Below, in pieces: positions 12,328 through 25,380 of a DNA stretch of 64,000 nt. The notes under the pieces are model-generated. The model saw only the letters and a list, made by a program, of their open reading frames with translations. It made no database searches and was not told the DNA's origin. A program made the position numbers and the translations under genes. Position 1 is the stretch's first letter. Each line of letters starts with the position of its first letter. Origin of the DNA: Paramacrobiotus metropolitanus (lineage: Eukaryota; Tardigrada; Eutardigrada; Parachela; Macrobiotidae); NCBI RefSeq assembly GCF_019649055.1, contig NW_026570256.1, forward strand, positions 186,001 through 250,000, written 5' to 3'.

Positions 12328-14188
12328 GTGTATTGTAAGGGAAGGGGGGAGGAGATACGAGGGTATGTGGCACGCGCATTACGTCTTTCGGCAGCGATTG
12401 CTATGAACACCTTGACAAAGCGTGAAACAGCACGCTTATTTAGAACGAATTCAAACAGTGTGACATAATACACACACCGGGTGCACTACTACCAACCTGA
12501 CCGCAATAAGCAGAGAAGAAACTCTGGAGATTGGTGTTGCCTTGTTGCCTACTTCCGTAGACAACAGTGCACTACACGATCTTACCACACCACACTACAC
12601 CACAGGAATACCAACACAGTAACTTCCACCTAGCTATATATATATAGGTACACACTACTGCTTTCCCTAAACGAAGGCCACTCACAGCACAAACACCAAC
12701 AGGATCGCAATGTTAATGTTACGAGTACTGGTACTAATGTTACTCACTTTAATCTTATTGATGTTCGCTCGACACAAGTCACACACACACTGGCCGATGC
12801 TAGCCGACGACGAAGCGCAGCTTCTGATCGGAGGTGCCATCGGTGAAGAATGACGTATTGCGGAGCGGGGGTCACACTTTGCTAAAATTTAATACCGTAT
12901 AAGGAACCGTAAAATTAAAAAATAATAATTTTATGATTTATCATGATCGCAGCATGCAGTATGCAAACGAGATAAAACGTGAAGGATCGTGTTACTTGGC
13001 GGTTGGTATAGTTTTTAGCTGTCGGCTTCAGATGTGAGAAATATCGAAGTATGTACTAGGTTAGTGTTAAGATTTAAGTTTTAACCATACTTTATGGAAT
13101 TCGCTACGTCGTCCGTTCTAAGTTTTGTAACTCTGACTTCGTTCAATCTTCCGCAATCAAGTCTTCACTCCGCCGATGAACAACGTGAGCGTGCGTCTCG
13201 GTGACCCAGCGGAGATGTTGTGCGTGGGGCGCTTCCATATATGTACGCACTACCAGAGTTACTGTCCGATCGGTTCCTATGCCGCAAGAGACGCGTATGC
13301 TCTTTTGCACAAGGGCTTCCCCAACCGCCTTTCACAGTGGGAGTGGTTTCGTGGATATTTTCATTTTGCTTCTAACGACTTTTGTTCGTGCAACTCTGAA
13401 CTCGACAATGACAACTGCCCGAGATTTCAATTCCGCAACGATTCTGCAGATAATTTCAATACTCAGCTCCAGATCGCGCGATGTCACGATAAATAATAAA
13501 ATATGAAAGCGAATTGCTTTGTAACGGCAGTGCTATAATTCATAAGCGTACTGAATACTTTCCTAGTAATAATCCTTATTTGTAACAAATTGAAATATGA
13601 AAACTTTCCCATGCTCGCCTTACTCTGCCAATGGACTAAGGTTAGTATATTTTGTCATTGATTGTCTGAAAAATATGTGGAGAAGCTAGGAATTGCGTTC
13701 TTAGTTTAACCAAAACCAAAGAATGTTAAATACCATTCTCTGGTTTTTAGTGGTAATTATTAACAAACAGAGATGTTTGCCTTTTTTTAAAGAAATGGAA
13801 ATACATATCTCTCGTTTTTTTAACAGCGGAACTGTGATATAATACGAGTATCTGCCCTGGATTTGTGTAATCCACTTAAATTACTAGTACATATAAGCAG
13901 CAGCCGTAGTAACATTGGTATGCACTAATGTGTGCTACAGTAGCAAGGTAACAGTGGATGTCTTCCGGTGAAAGACCGTTACATCATTATTGCAATATTA
14001 TACTGTATCAGTACTACTGTATTATTCACGATCGTCGGTAATGATCAAGATTGTATCGCATAGCAATGCTTATGTGGGCCAGCCGAAAACATTCTTTTTA
14101 AGTATCTGTGCATGTGCATTTATCACAAATCACGTAAAGAAGAACTGTGTGCAACTTTCAGCAATAATCACTGAGCGGAGGGCTTACA

Positions 14189-14346
14189 ATGCATTGTGGG
14201 AAAACAAAATTTTTGTTTATATTTTGGACAGTGTGCTTAGCTTTCTGGCAAGTCACCGCAATGCCGACCACTTCAGAGACGTCAGCGGGAACGGATAATA
14301 ACTTTACGGCTTCCGAAGAAAACCCTTTTACTATGCATGATCGCAG
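14189..14346 (+). CDS. Candidate first exon of a small secreted protein
   Basis: ATG at 14189 opens a 52-codon frame that begins MHCGKTKFLFIFW. It has a basic n-region, a hydrophobic core and a small-residue cleavage zone (VTAMP), then a Thr/Ser/Asn-rich stretch with one NFT sequon. It ends at a good donor (GCAG followed by GTAAAC, phase 2). The next exon is uncertain: an acceptor after 15078 would add about 17 codons and a stop. The combination of signal peptide and donor is the only evidence; no family is recognised. Confidence 0.4.
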
Positions 14347-15163
14347 GTAAACAATTCGTTCGTGCATGAAAGCAAATCAAAATACTGTAGTACAAAGATA
14401 CCAAAATTAATTTTGACGTCAAAGCTCCAGATACAGCTACAAGTAGCCCTAATTAAGTAAGTTGTCAGAGACCGCACACTCGAGGCGGTAGACACCTCTT
14501 GTGGCTTTGCTCTGTCGCCCGCTTACAACAACCAGTGCACTGGAGTATAGTCTGCTGATACTCTTGCTCAAGCAGCAACGCGCTGCTTGGCATTAACAGC
14601 TCCAGCTGTGCGTTTCCGTTTCACTGTAGCCCATTAAACTTGGGATTGTATCATTACAGAATATATCGTAGGCAGTAAGGGTGAAGTTTTAATCAATACC
14701 GGTACGGGCACTGCTATTGAGTTATTGATCTGGAACGGCAGCAAGGCAGCAACAACTGACCAAATGATTCATGATGCGATGCATGATGCAGTGGTTCGTA
14801 CGGGTACGTACTAGTATCGATCTTGAGACTCTGCCATTTTAATATTAACCAACTTCCTGTATGAACGAAGCTTTAACGCATCCGGTAGCATCATAAAATT
14901 TGGCAAACGGTTTCATACAATCTTCTACAGCGCAGTTAGGAAGCACAAATAATCTTGTGCTTCAACTAACTATGGTCATCTAGCCTGGAAAATTTTTGTG
15001 GTAACTTCGGGAGTATATAACCAAGTGATCGTACAGGCACAGTGTGCATCTGACAATTCTCCCATGCTGTTATCAGGTGGCTACCAAAATTCACCGAGTC
15101 GCGTGCATCATTCGCTGGGGAGTTGTAGACGCATGATCAAGGTTTGTCTTCTACACGGACGGC
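14347..15163. other. Intergenic or intronic DNA
   Basis: No convincing coding sequence apart from the possible short terminal exon near 15079-15130 mentioned for the signal-peptide exon. Confidence 0.35.
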
Positions 15164-16015
15164 ATGATGGAAAATTTTTTGTCGACGCGGATAATCAGAG
15201 ATCCTCTTATCACCGGCGTCTATAATTGCTTTGTTGTCGATGTTCTGGATGAGGATGCCACCTATCGTGGGTATGTCTGCGCAGTCGACAGTGATCATTG
15301 TATGGTGCGAATTGGTTCCATGCAGCAAGTACGCCGCGTCCCGATGGAGAAACTGCGACTAGTGGAGTGGATGGAAACCATTCGTGTCCACCCTGACGAT
15401 GTGTCGGATGAGATTGACGTCCTTGTCAGTGTGGAAGACAATCAGCCGGAATCGTGGCAGCCCGCTCGTATCATTAGCGGCATGTCTTTTGATTCGTTCG
15501 CGTTAGTAGATGTGGAGGTCACCCTGCCGATGAAAGGGATCAAACGTTATTATGTCCTTGATTCATCTAATGCCGTTTTCAAACGGATTCGCAGCCGGGG
15601 TGTTCTTGGGAACCCCGTTACGGCACACTCGTTTTCCTATCAGGAGATTCCGGTTTCAGAATTCACCTCGTATTGTGACAACTTTGCTGGTAATCTGCAG
15701 AAAGTACGAGAAATTTCACGATTTCACAGTCGCTTAATGCAGGAAGCTGGTTATGGTCTGCTTATGTTCCTCAGCGCGACCGATGATCACATTGCACTAT
15801 TGGTCGCGAGCGATTACAATCAGATCGTCATGGATCCGAAAACCAAAATGAAAGTTATGGAACGCATAGCGTTCTCTGTGGATGGGTTTATGCAAAAGTT
15901 GAACCTGGCAACAGAAAAAATTGCTGGCACCGTTCTGAACGAACTTGTCACACAGGTCGCTGCTGATCTAGGTAAAGTTGGCAATAAAGTAAAACTGAAC
16001 CTGGAAGTTAAATGA
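15164..16015 (+). CDS. FMRP/FXR N-terminal-like protein (tandem Tudor/Agenet plus KH0-like), no KH1/KH2
   Basis: This is an uninterrupted 283-codon frame. By eye it follows the layout of the FMRP/FXR N-terminal domain. A first Tudor-like segment (residues about 22-66) contains CFVVDVLDEDATYRGYV and ends in EKLRLVEW where FMRP has HDVRFPP. A second (about 75-135) carries DEIDVLV and SWQPARI, compared with FMRP DEVEVYS and WWLAKV. The last 100 residues align with the helical KH0 region. Family members bind methylated partners and RNA-granule proteins through this region. The frame stops where KH1 would begin, so RNA-binding KH and RGG parts are missing. It has no introns, unlike its neighbours, so a retrocopy or lineage-specific paralogue is possible. 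In-frame stop TGA at 15134 limits upstream extension. Confidence 0.55.
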   Translation: MMENFLSTRIIRDPLITGVYNCFVVDVLDEDATYRGYVCAVDSDHCMVRIGSMQQVRRVPMEKLRLVEWMETIRVHPDDVSDEIDVLVSVEDNQPESWQPARIISGMSFDSFALVDVEVTLPMKGIKRYYVLDSSNAVFKRIRSRGVLGNPVTAHSFSYQEIPVSEFTSYCDNFAGNLQKVREISRFHSRLMQEAGYGLLMFLSATDDHIALLVASDYNQIVMDPKTKMKVMERIAFSVDGFMQKLNLATEKIAGTVLNELVTQVAADLGKVGNKVKLNLEVK

Positions 16016-16287
16016 AGCACAATTACGTGATCGACCTGCAAAAGACCGAAGCCTGTGCCTAACAGCTGAACAATAAGGGGATGCCGCCACTTATTATCGC
16101 AACATTTTTATTTGATAGCGAGGAATTTTGTAGTCTATTCTTTATACGCATGTATTGTATGTGTGTACTCTGTACATCTGGCATAATGCTACTGAGGACA
16201 CAAAATTAATGATGTTTCGCTGAAATGCGCATACGTCTGAAGGCACCACGTACTGACCGGAGTTTGTAATTTTGTGCAGAGTACTGT

Positions 16288-19200
16288 ATGATGATCGTAA
16301 GTCCAGGCTATGGGCTGTGTTTTAATGTTACAGATTTGAGCGACTCTCGAGAATTCGTTTTTGAACATCTACTTGTGGAGCTGAGTATGGAAGTATTTTC
16401 TTTTCTGGATATTTATGATCAACATCAACTCCGCAGGTGAGAACCGTAAGATTACCATGTACGTATATACAACCATGAGAAATTACTTAATGACATAAAA
16501 TTACATAATTACGCCATCTTTTGTCGGCCGGCTTCCGGGGCCGACTCCCGAATGGGTATTGCATTAAGGCATGGCTGCGACTATAAGCAGCATATATGAA
16601 ATAGGCGAGACATTGTTGCTGGACGTTTTCAGTGTGCCAGAGTGTGACTGAATATCTCAACAAATGGATCATCACGTGATGCAGATATTGCTGCGTATTC
16701 CGTGATTTTGAACTGAGTTGGAAGTACCAGTATTACACTTGAATGAAAAAGACTTTCAAATAGCCACGTATTATACAGCGCATTAAAACGGTAAAACAAA
16801 TAATGCAGTCCAAGCGTTTATTAGTGCTTAGTAGCGATGCCGAGCGATCGAGTGCCCATTTGGCACGGTGTAAAAGTTGGTAGTGGCACCTACCTTTACC
16901 CGTCTGGCAAGCAATAAAAGGTGGAAGCTGCCAGAAACCGTACAACGCACTTTTGTTCCTGCAGAAACATCACATTTCTCAAAAACTGGAGGTGGCTAAT
17001 CTTCGGTAGGATCGCTTGAAGAATACAAAACTTGCATGCGCTTTGCTAATACAAACATTCTGATAGAAACGTAAGAAGCCTTAGACCTCAGGCATCTAAG
17101 AATAACCAAAAAAATCATAATAAACTGAGAAAACTGAAATGCAAAGAAACTAAAAATGTTTCGGAGGACTTAGAAAAGATTATTCTAGTTACGATTAATA
17201 GCTCTGGTCGTAGAAGAGGCAGTGGCGCTAGTATATAGTGGTACTGGTAACCTTTGCTGCGCTGATGCAGCTGGTTGTCGTACAAAGGTTGGCAGTGACT
17301 GCGGTGCCGCTGTTATGCAGTTTGTTTTGTTTTAATGTTCAGTCCGTCCTGTTTGTTTTAGGTTTGGAGAATTCTTTTCGATTTTTTTGGTTTAAATTTG
17401 ATCTGATTGGCTTAATTTGTCAGATTTCTTAGGTTTCTTTTGCTTGCTTAGGTTTTCTTTGGTTTCTTATATCTCTAGCTTTTCAGGTGTGTAAGCTATG
17501 TTTCTTGGTTCACATTTTGTTTATATAAATAACTTTAATAAAAAGAAACAAAATTCGTTTACCATGCACACCGCATATATGTAAGTGTTGTAGGCTCCAG
17601 AGGCTAAAATATCTAAATTCTATCACTACACACTGCCCCTGGGGGTGCCCCCGGAGGGAGTGACTGAAACAAATTTTGCCAAAAGAAATTAAATTTTTGT
17701 ATTCTTTTTCTAAAGAAGGGCAAGAGCTGGCGACGCATGAATCGGCATAATACGAATTAAGTGTCGAAAGTGGAAGTGAATGCCCATTTCCGGCGCGAAG
17801 CGCGAAACCTGAGACCATTATTTCTGCGGAAATTGCAGGAGTTTTGATTAAAAATAGTGAATTAGTATGCTGGTGACCAAATTATTTGAAGCTAACGAAA
17901 GTTTAAGGACGAATTACAATGATAAGATCGAAGTAGAAGTGACAGATGAGGTAGGTTTCGCGCGAAGCGCGAAGCGCGAAGCCGACGCACGTTTTTTTGT
18001 GAGATTTGCTAGAAATTCTATAAAAAAATAGTGCAAAAAACATTTTTTTATTTTCAAGACACCTCCCTCTAATTTTTTAACGGTTTTGAACTTTTTTAAT
18101 CTTGCACACTTGGGCAACTAAAACTACACACTACACTTTTATCACTACACGAAATGTGTATCACTACACACTATTTTAGCCTATGGTTGTAGCAGTTCCT
18201 AACACTAACGACTTTAACTGTGACGGGAAGGTTAGGAAGGAACAAAACAATAAAATTTTACCGCTTCCTTGGCTTTTAATGTTCATAGAAGTGGCTCTTG
18301 CATTATCGCTGCACTAAAATTTGTGTTTCGAGATTGTGCTGTTTGGCCAAATAAGATACGACCATACTTCCTTTTGCTAACCATACTTCCTTTTGCTACT
18401 GTAATATAATATAAGGTTCTACTTTTCCAGAACGTGCAAATCTTTCCATCGGCGATTGTCGCGCAAAACACTTCGACAATGCGTAATACTGCCAAATCAA
18501 AATAAGCATGTTATCGAAAGTCTGAAGATAGACCTTTGCAAAAATACTGTTCGGAACCTGGCTTATATTATCGGGAATACTATCAGCCAAGATGCCAAAA
18601 TTTTGTATTTCTTCGGAAATTGGGATGAATGTCTGTTTACCCTAGCCCATGTGTTGATGATCATGGACGTAAAACTCGACTGGTTGGTCATCGCCAACAA
18701 CTCCACGCTTTTGCTAAACGAATTTTTGCCATTTCCCAAATGGTCTCCCATGCTGTGTACAGACGATTTCACTAATTTTTACGGAAATTACTCCCATCCA
18801 GAAAAGGCAGACACGATATGTGCTCTCATTTGCCGACATATTGCTCTGAAGAATTGCTGCTTCGACAGTAGACTGTCGTTTTGCTTCAAGGAGATTCTGT
18901 CGCGCGAGAAGGAGTGGTCAGAGTGGGTCATAGGTCCTGGGCGACGGAGTTTGCGATGTTGTTCTGATCCATTTTCCATAGTCATTCCGCGCTGGCGATA
19001 CTGTTTTACGGAGACAGCGACAGCAACTTTTGAAGCGTCCTTCCGATCTGCATTAGAAGATCATTGTCCAGCACTCAAAAAACGTATGATTGAGAACCTT
19101 GCCCGTTGGCTGAATTCCCTGACAAGCGAGGCTTGCGAACCAAGGCGCTGCATTTGGCCGTTTATTGCACTCTCTTACGAAATGTAAGCATGAAGCAGCA

Positions 19201-19424
19201 AACATTGCAGCAATTGCCTGGTTAAGTCGATTTTTTCTTTAATTTGCAGGTGGAAGGAAAGCCCACCCAAGTGTCTGGATGACGTTAAAGCCGATATATC
19301 TCGTAAGTTTTTCCCGAAGAGTTGTATTATGCAGACGCTGGCCTTGCTACTGCCGTGCATTAGCGGCGGATTTTGTTGTGTTGCTTACGCAGCCGGAGCC
19401 GAAGCACTGCCAAGTCCAGAGTAA
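16288..19424 (+). CDS. F-box protein, three exons
   Basis: Exons 16288-16436, 18431-19183 and 19250-19424 join in phase (GTGAG...TTCCAG and GTAAGC...TTGCAG), giving 358 residues. The F-box spans the first junction: VFEHLLVELSMEVFSFLDIY, then DQHQLRRT and CKSFHRRLS. This is the LPxEhhxxhhSaLDxxDxxxLRRV pattern that binds SKP1 in SCF ubiquitin ligases. The remaining 270 residues should recognise substrate, but I see no WD40 or LRR repeats. Exon 3 contains a strong internal donor (GTAAGT near 19301), so the true C-terminus may be spliced differently. Intron 1 (2 kb) carries small inverted repeats. Confidence 0.68.
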
Positions 19425-22400
19425 AAGGCTAAAATGCGCTACTGCAGGTCCTGCAGGACAATTGTACCGATGCCGACAAAACGCTCAGCTGCTTTTAATT
19501 CGCAGCTACGTACGTGATTTATTTTAATGAAAGTATACTTGTTCAAAACTCGAAGGCCGTAAAGAAATGGCCGTAAAGACCCATCTGGCTAGAAACCACT
19601 AAACTATTTCCGATGAAAATTTTCTGTTTTGATTACTGCCGTAAAGGTCATAGCCTCGTCGCATGACGACATTTAACTTTAACTCCTTCAAACCGAAGAC
19701 TGCTGATTGCTATTTTACCTTTATTTTACTCACAACCAGCTTACTGAAAATGCAGCTTATACCATCCAAAAGTCTGATTCAACCTTTGTCACTCGGAAAA
19801 GTACGCCATCGCCCTGTTTTCACATTATACTTCGTATTCGCCAACCGAGCTTGTGGAAAAATCATGGATATAAAAAGTCAATAAATCATGGAACTAAATG
19901 GAGAAAAACTTATACTGGCTTCCAGATTTTTATTGGCGAATGAATAAGCTTATCAATCATGGCGAATGAATGCGCATATCAACTGGACAAGCATATCAAT
20001 CCTTTTTGTCTGCATTTGTGGACAGAACTTTTTTACCGCTGGCTGGCGTAATGAAAGTGGGTGTAGTCGATTCCGCGAAGTTACTCCAATATATCATGAA
20101 GAACGTTACTGTGACACATGAGGTGTGAGTGCAGTCCCGGGTGGAATCAGCAGGAAAATCCTTACTCTCGTAGAGACCTTCAAGTGGCCACCAATGTTAA
20201 GTCAAAGAGCGACATATCAAGTGGCCAGGCTTAGATTATTTTGCTCCAGTACCGATTTTCTTTCGGTTTTTTTATTTTAGCATGTTAAACACAACCTACT
20301 CTTTACAGACTATCTGAAAATTTTAAAAACGGTTGAACCGTTTGTAATTATTTACGTTAGAAAAAAACCAGTGACGAAACGCTTAAGCCACGTCACGCGA
20401 GCCACTACCGTACACAGACCAGACTTACGGCAGTGACAACCGCGCGCGTGCGGTTGCAACGAAAAAGTATGCCTTTACTTGTTCTTCGTGCAGTTCTAAG
20501 TGCAATTAAAGCACCCACATTTGGACAAAAATAGGCTGCGACAAAAATAAATTTGTGAATTCAATGCAACCGCACATGCGCGGTAGCATAAATTGCCCGT
20601 GGCGCACATTGACAGTTTAGTATCGAAGCAGCAGCTTTTTTTTATACTTCTATTGATAAGAGGCACGAAGGAAACTTTAATAGCTGTAGTATTAGGCACT
20701 TAATGCAATTTTCACTCGGATTAAAGTCAGCGCAAAAGCAGCAATGACGATATCAACTGTATGTCCATAGAATCAACATATGTAGAGAGCAAGTCCAGCA
20801 AGATGAAAGGCGTCATGATGACCTTTCTGTTTCCGTGGTACTATGGTGTAAAGTTATGAAGGTCATGATCAGCATATTTCGTCGGTAAGGAATAAGGAGC
20901 AATTGCTGTCGTATTCCTGCCCAAGCCGGGCAAGAAACTGAGCACACAAATGCAGCGGATCTTACAGATTCACGGGCTATTCCAAATCCATCCCACGGCG
21001 CGTCACGCCACACTATTTACCTAAGCAAGTAAAATGCACTCGATATAGCTAGTCATGCCAAGCATTATTTTGCCAGATGGTCATTGCCAGTCATTGCCAA
21101 ATATTATTCGGTTGACGACTAGGCAGAAAGTATGTAGACTTAAACTGTGGCACTGTGCAGAAGCAGGTTGCAAACATTGATAACGCTTATGGGCTCATGT
21201 TTTAAGAAATGCCGGCGAAATTTAGGCTAGTGACATAATTCTACCCATACTCGACTGCAAGTTCTCAACTTTCCTTCGAAACGCGCTCGGCCCACTGCCA
21301 TCCGTACTCGTATTATTGGTGCTGTCTTATCCAACAGTGTTTAATTACCGCAACAAACGTTCCTACAAAAAACGGTTAGAAAGCGATTGTTGATTTCTCT
21401 CGCGTAAAATCATTTTGGGCTGTCAACAAAAAATTACCAAAAGACCACTAGACAGCATTGGGGATTTGAATATGTTCATATACCTAATACCTACTGTGCT
21501 TCCTGGTTCGGAAGTCCGGACACCCAAAAACTGTCCCTGCAACCTGCTCGGGCACAGTGTCAGATTGTTTTTGTGGCATCTACCGCAGTTATTGCGTGTC
21601 AAATGCCAAAGTCAAATGCCATACCATTGGCATGGACACTGGCAGGCGTGAGTGCTCTGCCTGATTATCATGATGGGCTCACCGCTAAGCACATCACCTA
21701 GAGCCCCGCGATTAGCTTCACTTGCCTCTTGGATACATGCTTTCATAAACCTTTTATAAATTCCCACAAAACTGCTGACAATCACCGAATCCAGAAATTT
21801 CCGGTAAAGTAGTCTTTCAAAATAAAGCGATACTCACGAATATTCGAAACCGAGAAACATAACGCCTTAAGCCTTATTCATATACAATCCAGGTAATTGT
21901 AGCACTTATATGCCATTCCCTTTACTGTGTCAAGTTGTCAACCATATCTGCATAACGTAAGCAAACATCGGTAGGAATTGTCACATGGCGAAATGTCTTC
22001 GGTATGACCGGAGGCCCGTGATGTTCCCGGAGAAGAGTACGCTTGAAACTGGCAAGATCCCATCGAGAATATGATAAAGCTGCCCAATAACTTGCATGGA
22101 AATTTGTGTATGCATTAGGCAAAAGCGACGAATTACGATTTACGATTACGCCTTCGACGAATTACGATTACGCCTTCGATGGATGACATGCGCCGCTTGC
22201 CATGGTTAGATCGATTTTCGGCCATACTGATAAGGACTGATCCCATAGTTAAAGCCATTGCCAGGAAATGTTCGATGTCCGCTGTCATCAAGTAAACGAA
22301 GTTTTTCCGTTGATAATATAAGTATCTGCAGTTGATACATGGAACCGATTCTCAAGTACATGGCAGCATGCACTTTCAATCGGCAATGTCAGAAAGGTTC

Positions 22401-23006
22401 CCACGGTACGTTTGACTGGCATCCAGGATATCCGCAGGAAAGCAATTATAAACACCAGTGATAAGGGCGTGTCGATAGACTGTCCGCCGTGGCTTTATAC
22501 TTGCTTAACTACGTATTTCAATCATGAGAAACATACTGTACGTGCAATTTTAATTCATTAAGCCACTGTAAATTAATATCCGTGCTTCACATTTAACTGA
22601 GTGGATTGAATAAGCTCGGTGATATTAGCCCCTGGTCTCGATTGATATAACTAGTATTCGTATCACTATTATTATTTCTATTACGGCACAAGAGCAGACA
22701 ACCCCGAGGGGACTTCAAGTCTCGTCGAACCGGAAGCATACTCTTGATCAGCCTTACATAAGCAATACCAGAACACCTACTGTATCTGCAGTTCTAATAA
22801 GTTATTCGTTGTATATTGCGACCAGTAATTTGTTCTAACCGCTCTTGAACATAAAAAGAACCTTTGTATACGCTTATCGAGAATCGAATGGCTCAATCAC
22901 TAGTCACTACCCGAAGCTAAGTTATGATTACGCGGTACACCCCACATCTGAGTATTATTTCATTGCTTATACCAAAAGGTGCACAGAAAATCAAACTGCC
23001 ACAGAA
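19425..23006. other. Gene-poor stretch
   Basis: I found no supported gene. A minus-strand frame at 21922-22122 has a protein-like composition but no splice partners or known motif. Around 22126-22180 a 25-base unit containing CGACGAATTACGATTACG is repeated in tandem. Confidence 0.35.
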
Positions 23007-24244
23007 TTACTTATATTCCGTTCGACGATAGCCAATTCTCCCGAATGCATTGGCGTTTGCAGGTCCGCGCGAGGCACGTGGCGATAACGTTCCTTCGACC
23101 CCAAGAGAGCGCACTTCCTCCTTCGGTCTTGGAGCTTCCGGAGCATTCTACAAATTAAAATAAGCAGTCCAATTGCAAGCTCATTGCTGGCTGTATCAAA
23201 GACGTTGCCACCATCAAAATTAGTTATACTTGGACAACAGATCACAGAGGCAAACCGAAATTTGCAACACACCAGCGCAGGCAGTTCTTATAAAATTCAT
23301 ACCTACAACATGTACAAACTAGACTAGGCTGATCAGTATCCACAGAAATCGCGATACACGGACTGAAAGACATGTTGTCATCAGTGCTAGTACACAAGTT
23401 TCAATTTACAGTGGACTTCAAATAGTGAGAAAAAAAGGTAAATGTAGTGGTATGGTTCTCGTGCAGATAACGTATATGTGCCTTTTTTTACTATACAAGA
23501 GTATTGTATATTATACAAGATTTCCGTTTTGTGTACGCCGCCAACCGAGTTCCCAACGTGCGTCGTATTGTAAACATATTTGTATGTTCTCCTCGTAACT
23601 CGTAGAAATGTTCGTATCACAAACCGGTCCATACAGTAGCTATTACTAGCTAATATTTTTACTGTTTTGAAATTGTTTTTAACCTCATTAAAGTAAAAGG
23701 CTAAAGGTACTTGCAAATATAATGATTGTAATCACTTGTATTACAAAATACCAATTTATAGCTCACGATTTTTTTAAAGAAACTCTGTAACCACAGTATA
23801 ATGGTTACAAAATCCAGCGCACAATGTATCTTTACGATCTGGTTCACTTCATGTAAAAAGAAAGAAAAAAGCTATTTGACTTCTTTCTACGCAGATCTGT
23901 AATGCGGGAACCGTGCTCGAACAGCCTGCTACCTCAGGGTAAATTGCCGCGTCGAAATAGCTAACGAAGAATATGTGTTGATTTGACTTGTATGTCGAAG
24001 GTTTAAGGAGCGTTGCAAGCATACCTCTCTGATCCACACAGCCGGACCTGTTGGCCCTACTGGCTGCTGATCCATCACGCCGCACATGTACGCAGCCGCC
24101 TTAATCTGCGTCTCTGTGTAGGGTTGAAAAGGTACTTTCTTTTTCGCTTTTGCATCCCACAGCTGGTAATCTTTTTCCGTGCATCCTCGGATGCGCAACA
24201 ATTCGTCATAGCGGTGCTCGTTGGTTCCCGCTTTTTTATTCAAA
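23007..24244 (-). CDS. Unassigned minus-strand exon pair
   Basis: Exon 24025-24244 (acceptor TTGCAG, donor GTATGC) encodes 73 residues rich in Lys, Tyr and Gln, including CTEKDYQLWDAKAKKKVPF. It is followed in phase 0 by a possible last exon 23007-23147 (acceptor TTTGTAG) coding 46 mostly Pro/Ala/Arg residues to a TAA. Upstream exons are not found; a MITE lies just upstream in the presumed intron. I do not recognise the family. Confidence 0.3.
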
Positions 24245-24330
24245 CTGCAAGCAAACACAATCATTTTTCAAGGCATAAAGCAACAGACTCAAGACTGTAC
24301 TCTCAGTACGTTCGGAACGCATAAAAATTA

Positions 24331-24469
24331 TTGTAGCCGCGAGGCACTTTTCGATCCGGCAGCTGCTTGCCCTTGCCGGGCATCGCATACGTTACGTAAG
24401 ACTTCAAGCAAAGTGTGCCTCGTTTTCCATACATCAGACTATGTGGTGCCACTTCCTGCAGCGCTACAG
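24331..24469. mobile_element. MITE, family copy 1 (139 bp)
   Basis: Termini TTGTAGCCGC and GCGCTACAG are flanked by TA-like dinucleotides. The interior resembles the copies at 27.9 and 59.0 kb (GATCCGGC..GCTTGCC and CATCAGACTATGTGGTG). This is the most diverged of the three. Confidence 0.6.
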
Positions 24470-25380
24470 TTACTGCGCAACAAAGTAATAGCATGGAACT
24501 ATGTGCTGCCGTAGTCGTAAAACGCATAATTTTGGCTAGCCGGAAGCTTGGTGCAGCTCCTTTGGGCCTGAAATCGCCACTAATAACGCCCTTATCACAT
24601 CGCGAATTGTCCGTTATGACACGGCGAAAAGGACAAAGCGTAATGCCAAACCGTTTTGCCACCGGTAAAACGGCTGGTACACGATCAAGCTAATGTATTT
24701 CTCGGGCGGCTTGTTTGATAATCAACCACCAGCCCGTTTACGTTTCCGTCAATATTATCAGGCAAAAATACTAATAACGCAATACTAATACTAATAAATA
24801 CTAATAAGGCAACTTCACCACGAAAGATTATCGTTAAACTGGTAGGTCGAAACGCCCGAAGCATTTGAATGAATTGGTGCAAAAATGAGATACACAAGAG
24901 CATCAAAACAGTTTAGCTACTGGTACATTCATTAAGTGCGTACTTCTACCGATATCCTTTGGATATACATCCCAATCTACCGTACACGATTAAAGATGAT
25001 GGCCTTTGCATATTATACTGCACCGCTAACCTGCAGCGATGTGCCATACTTTCTGCCGAACGGGTTCCTGTCGTAAACTTATGTTGACAGAATTTTTGTT
25101 CCTTTTCGAAGCACTTAGAAAAATTGTCTGCTTGGTAGTGGAATTGGCAGCTACTCGAAGTGACCTTTACGAATCAATGGGGTTCAAAATGTCTCGGTAG
25201 AATTCTCGTCACCACAGTGTAGCCCGAGTATGTTAAACAAGTAGACGATAAAAACCTAAAACCTTCTACAGAAACCGCAGCGAACACCAAACGCAACCGA
25301 AGACACTGTTATTAAAGGCAACCTTTGTATGAACAAATAATTATAATAAATGTCCGTGTGCCTTTTATTGCTGTAATTAC

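Larger units (their letters stand above)
10811..14188. other. Gene-poor intergenic stretch
   Basis: No ORF here has recognisable domains. A 106-codon frame at 13176-13496 overlaps another open frame of similar length and has no family resemblance that I can name. The stretch holds the palindromes at 12.26-12.33 kb and scattered short palindromic GTAC-rich motifs. Confidence 0.4.

Noticed and set aside
13176-13506. Two overlapping 100-codon plus-strand frames
   Set aside because: Two frames open at the same time, no motif, no splice signals and no poly(A) signal nearby.
24470-24524. Possible minus-strand signal-peptide exon (MRFTTTAAHSS...)
   Set aside because: It has a donor-like GTAACT, but the phase does not match the exon at 24244 and it runs directly into a MITE.
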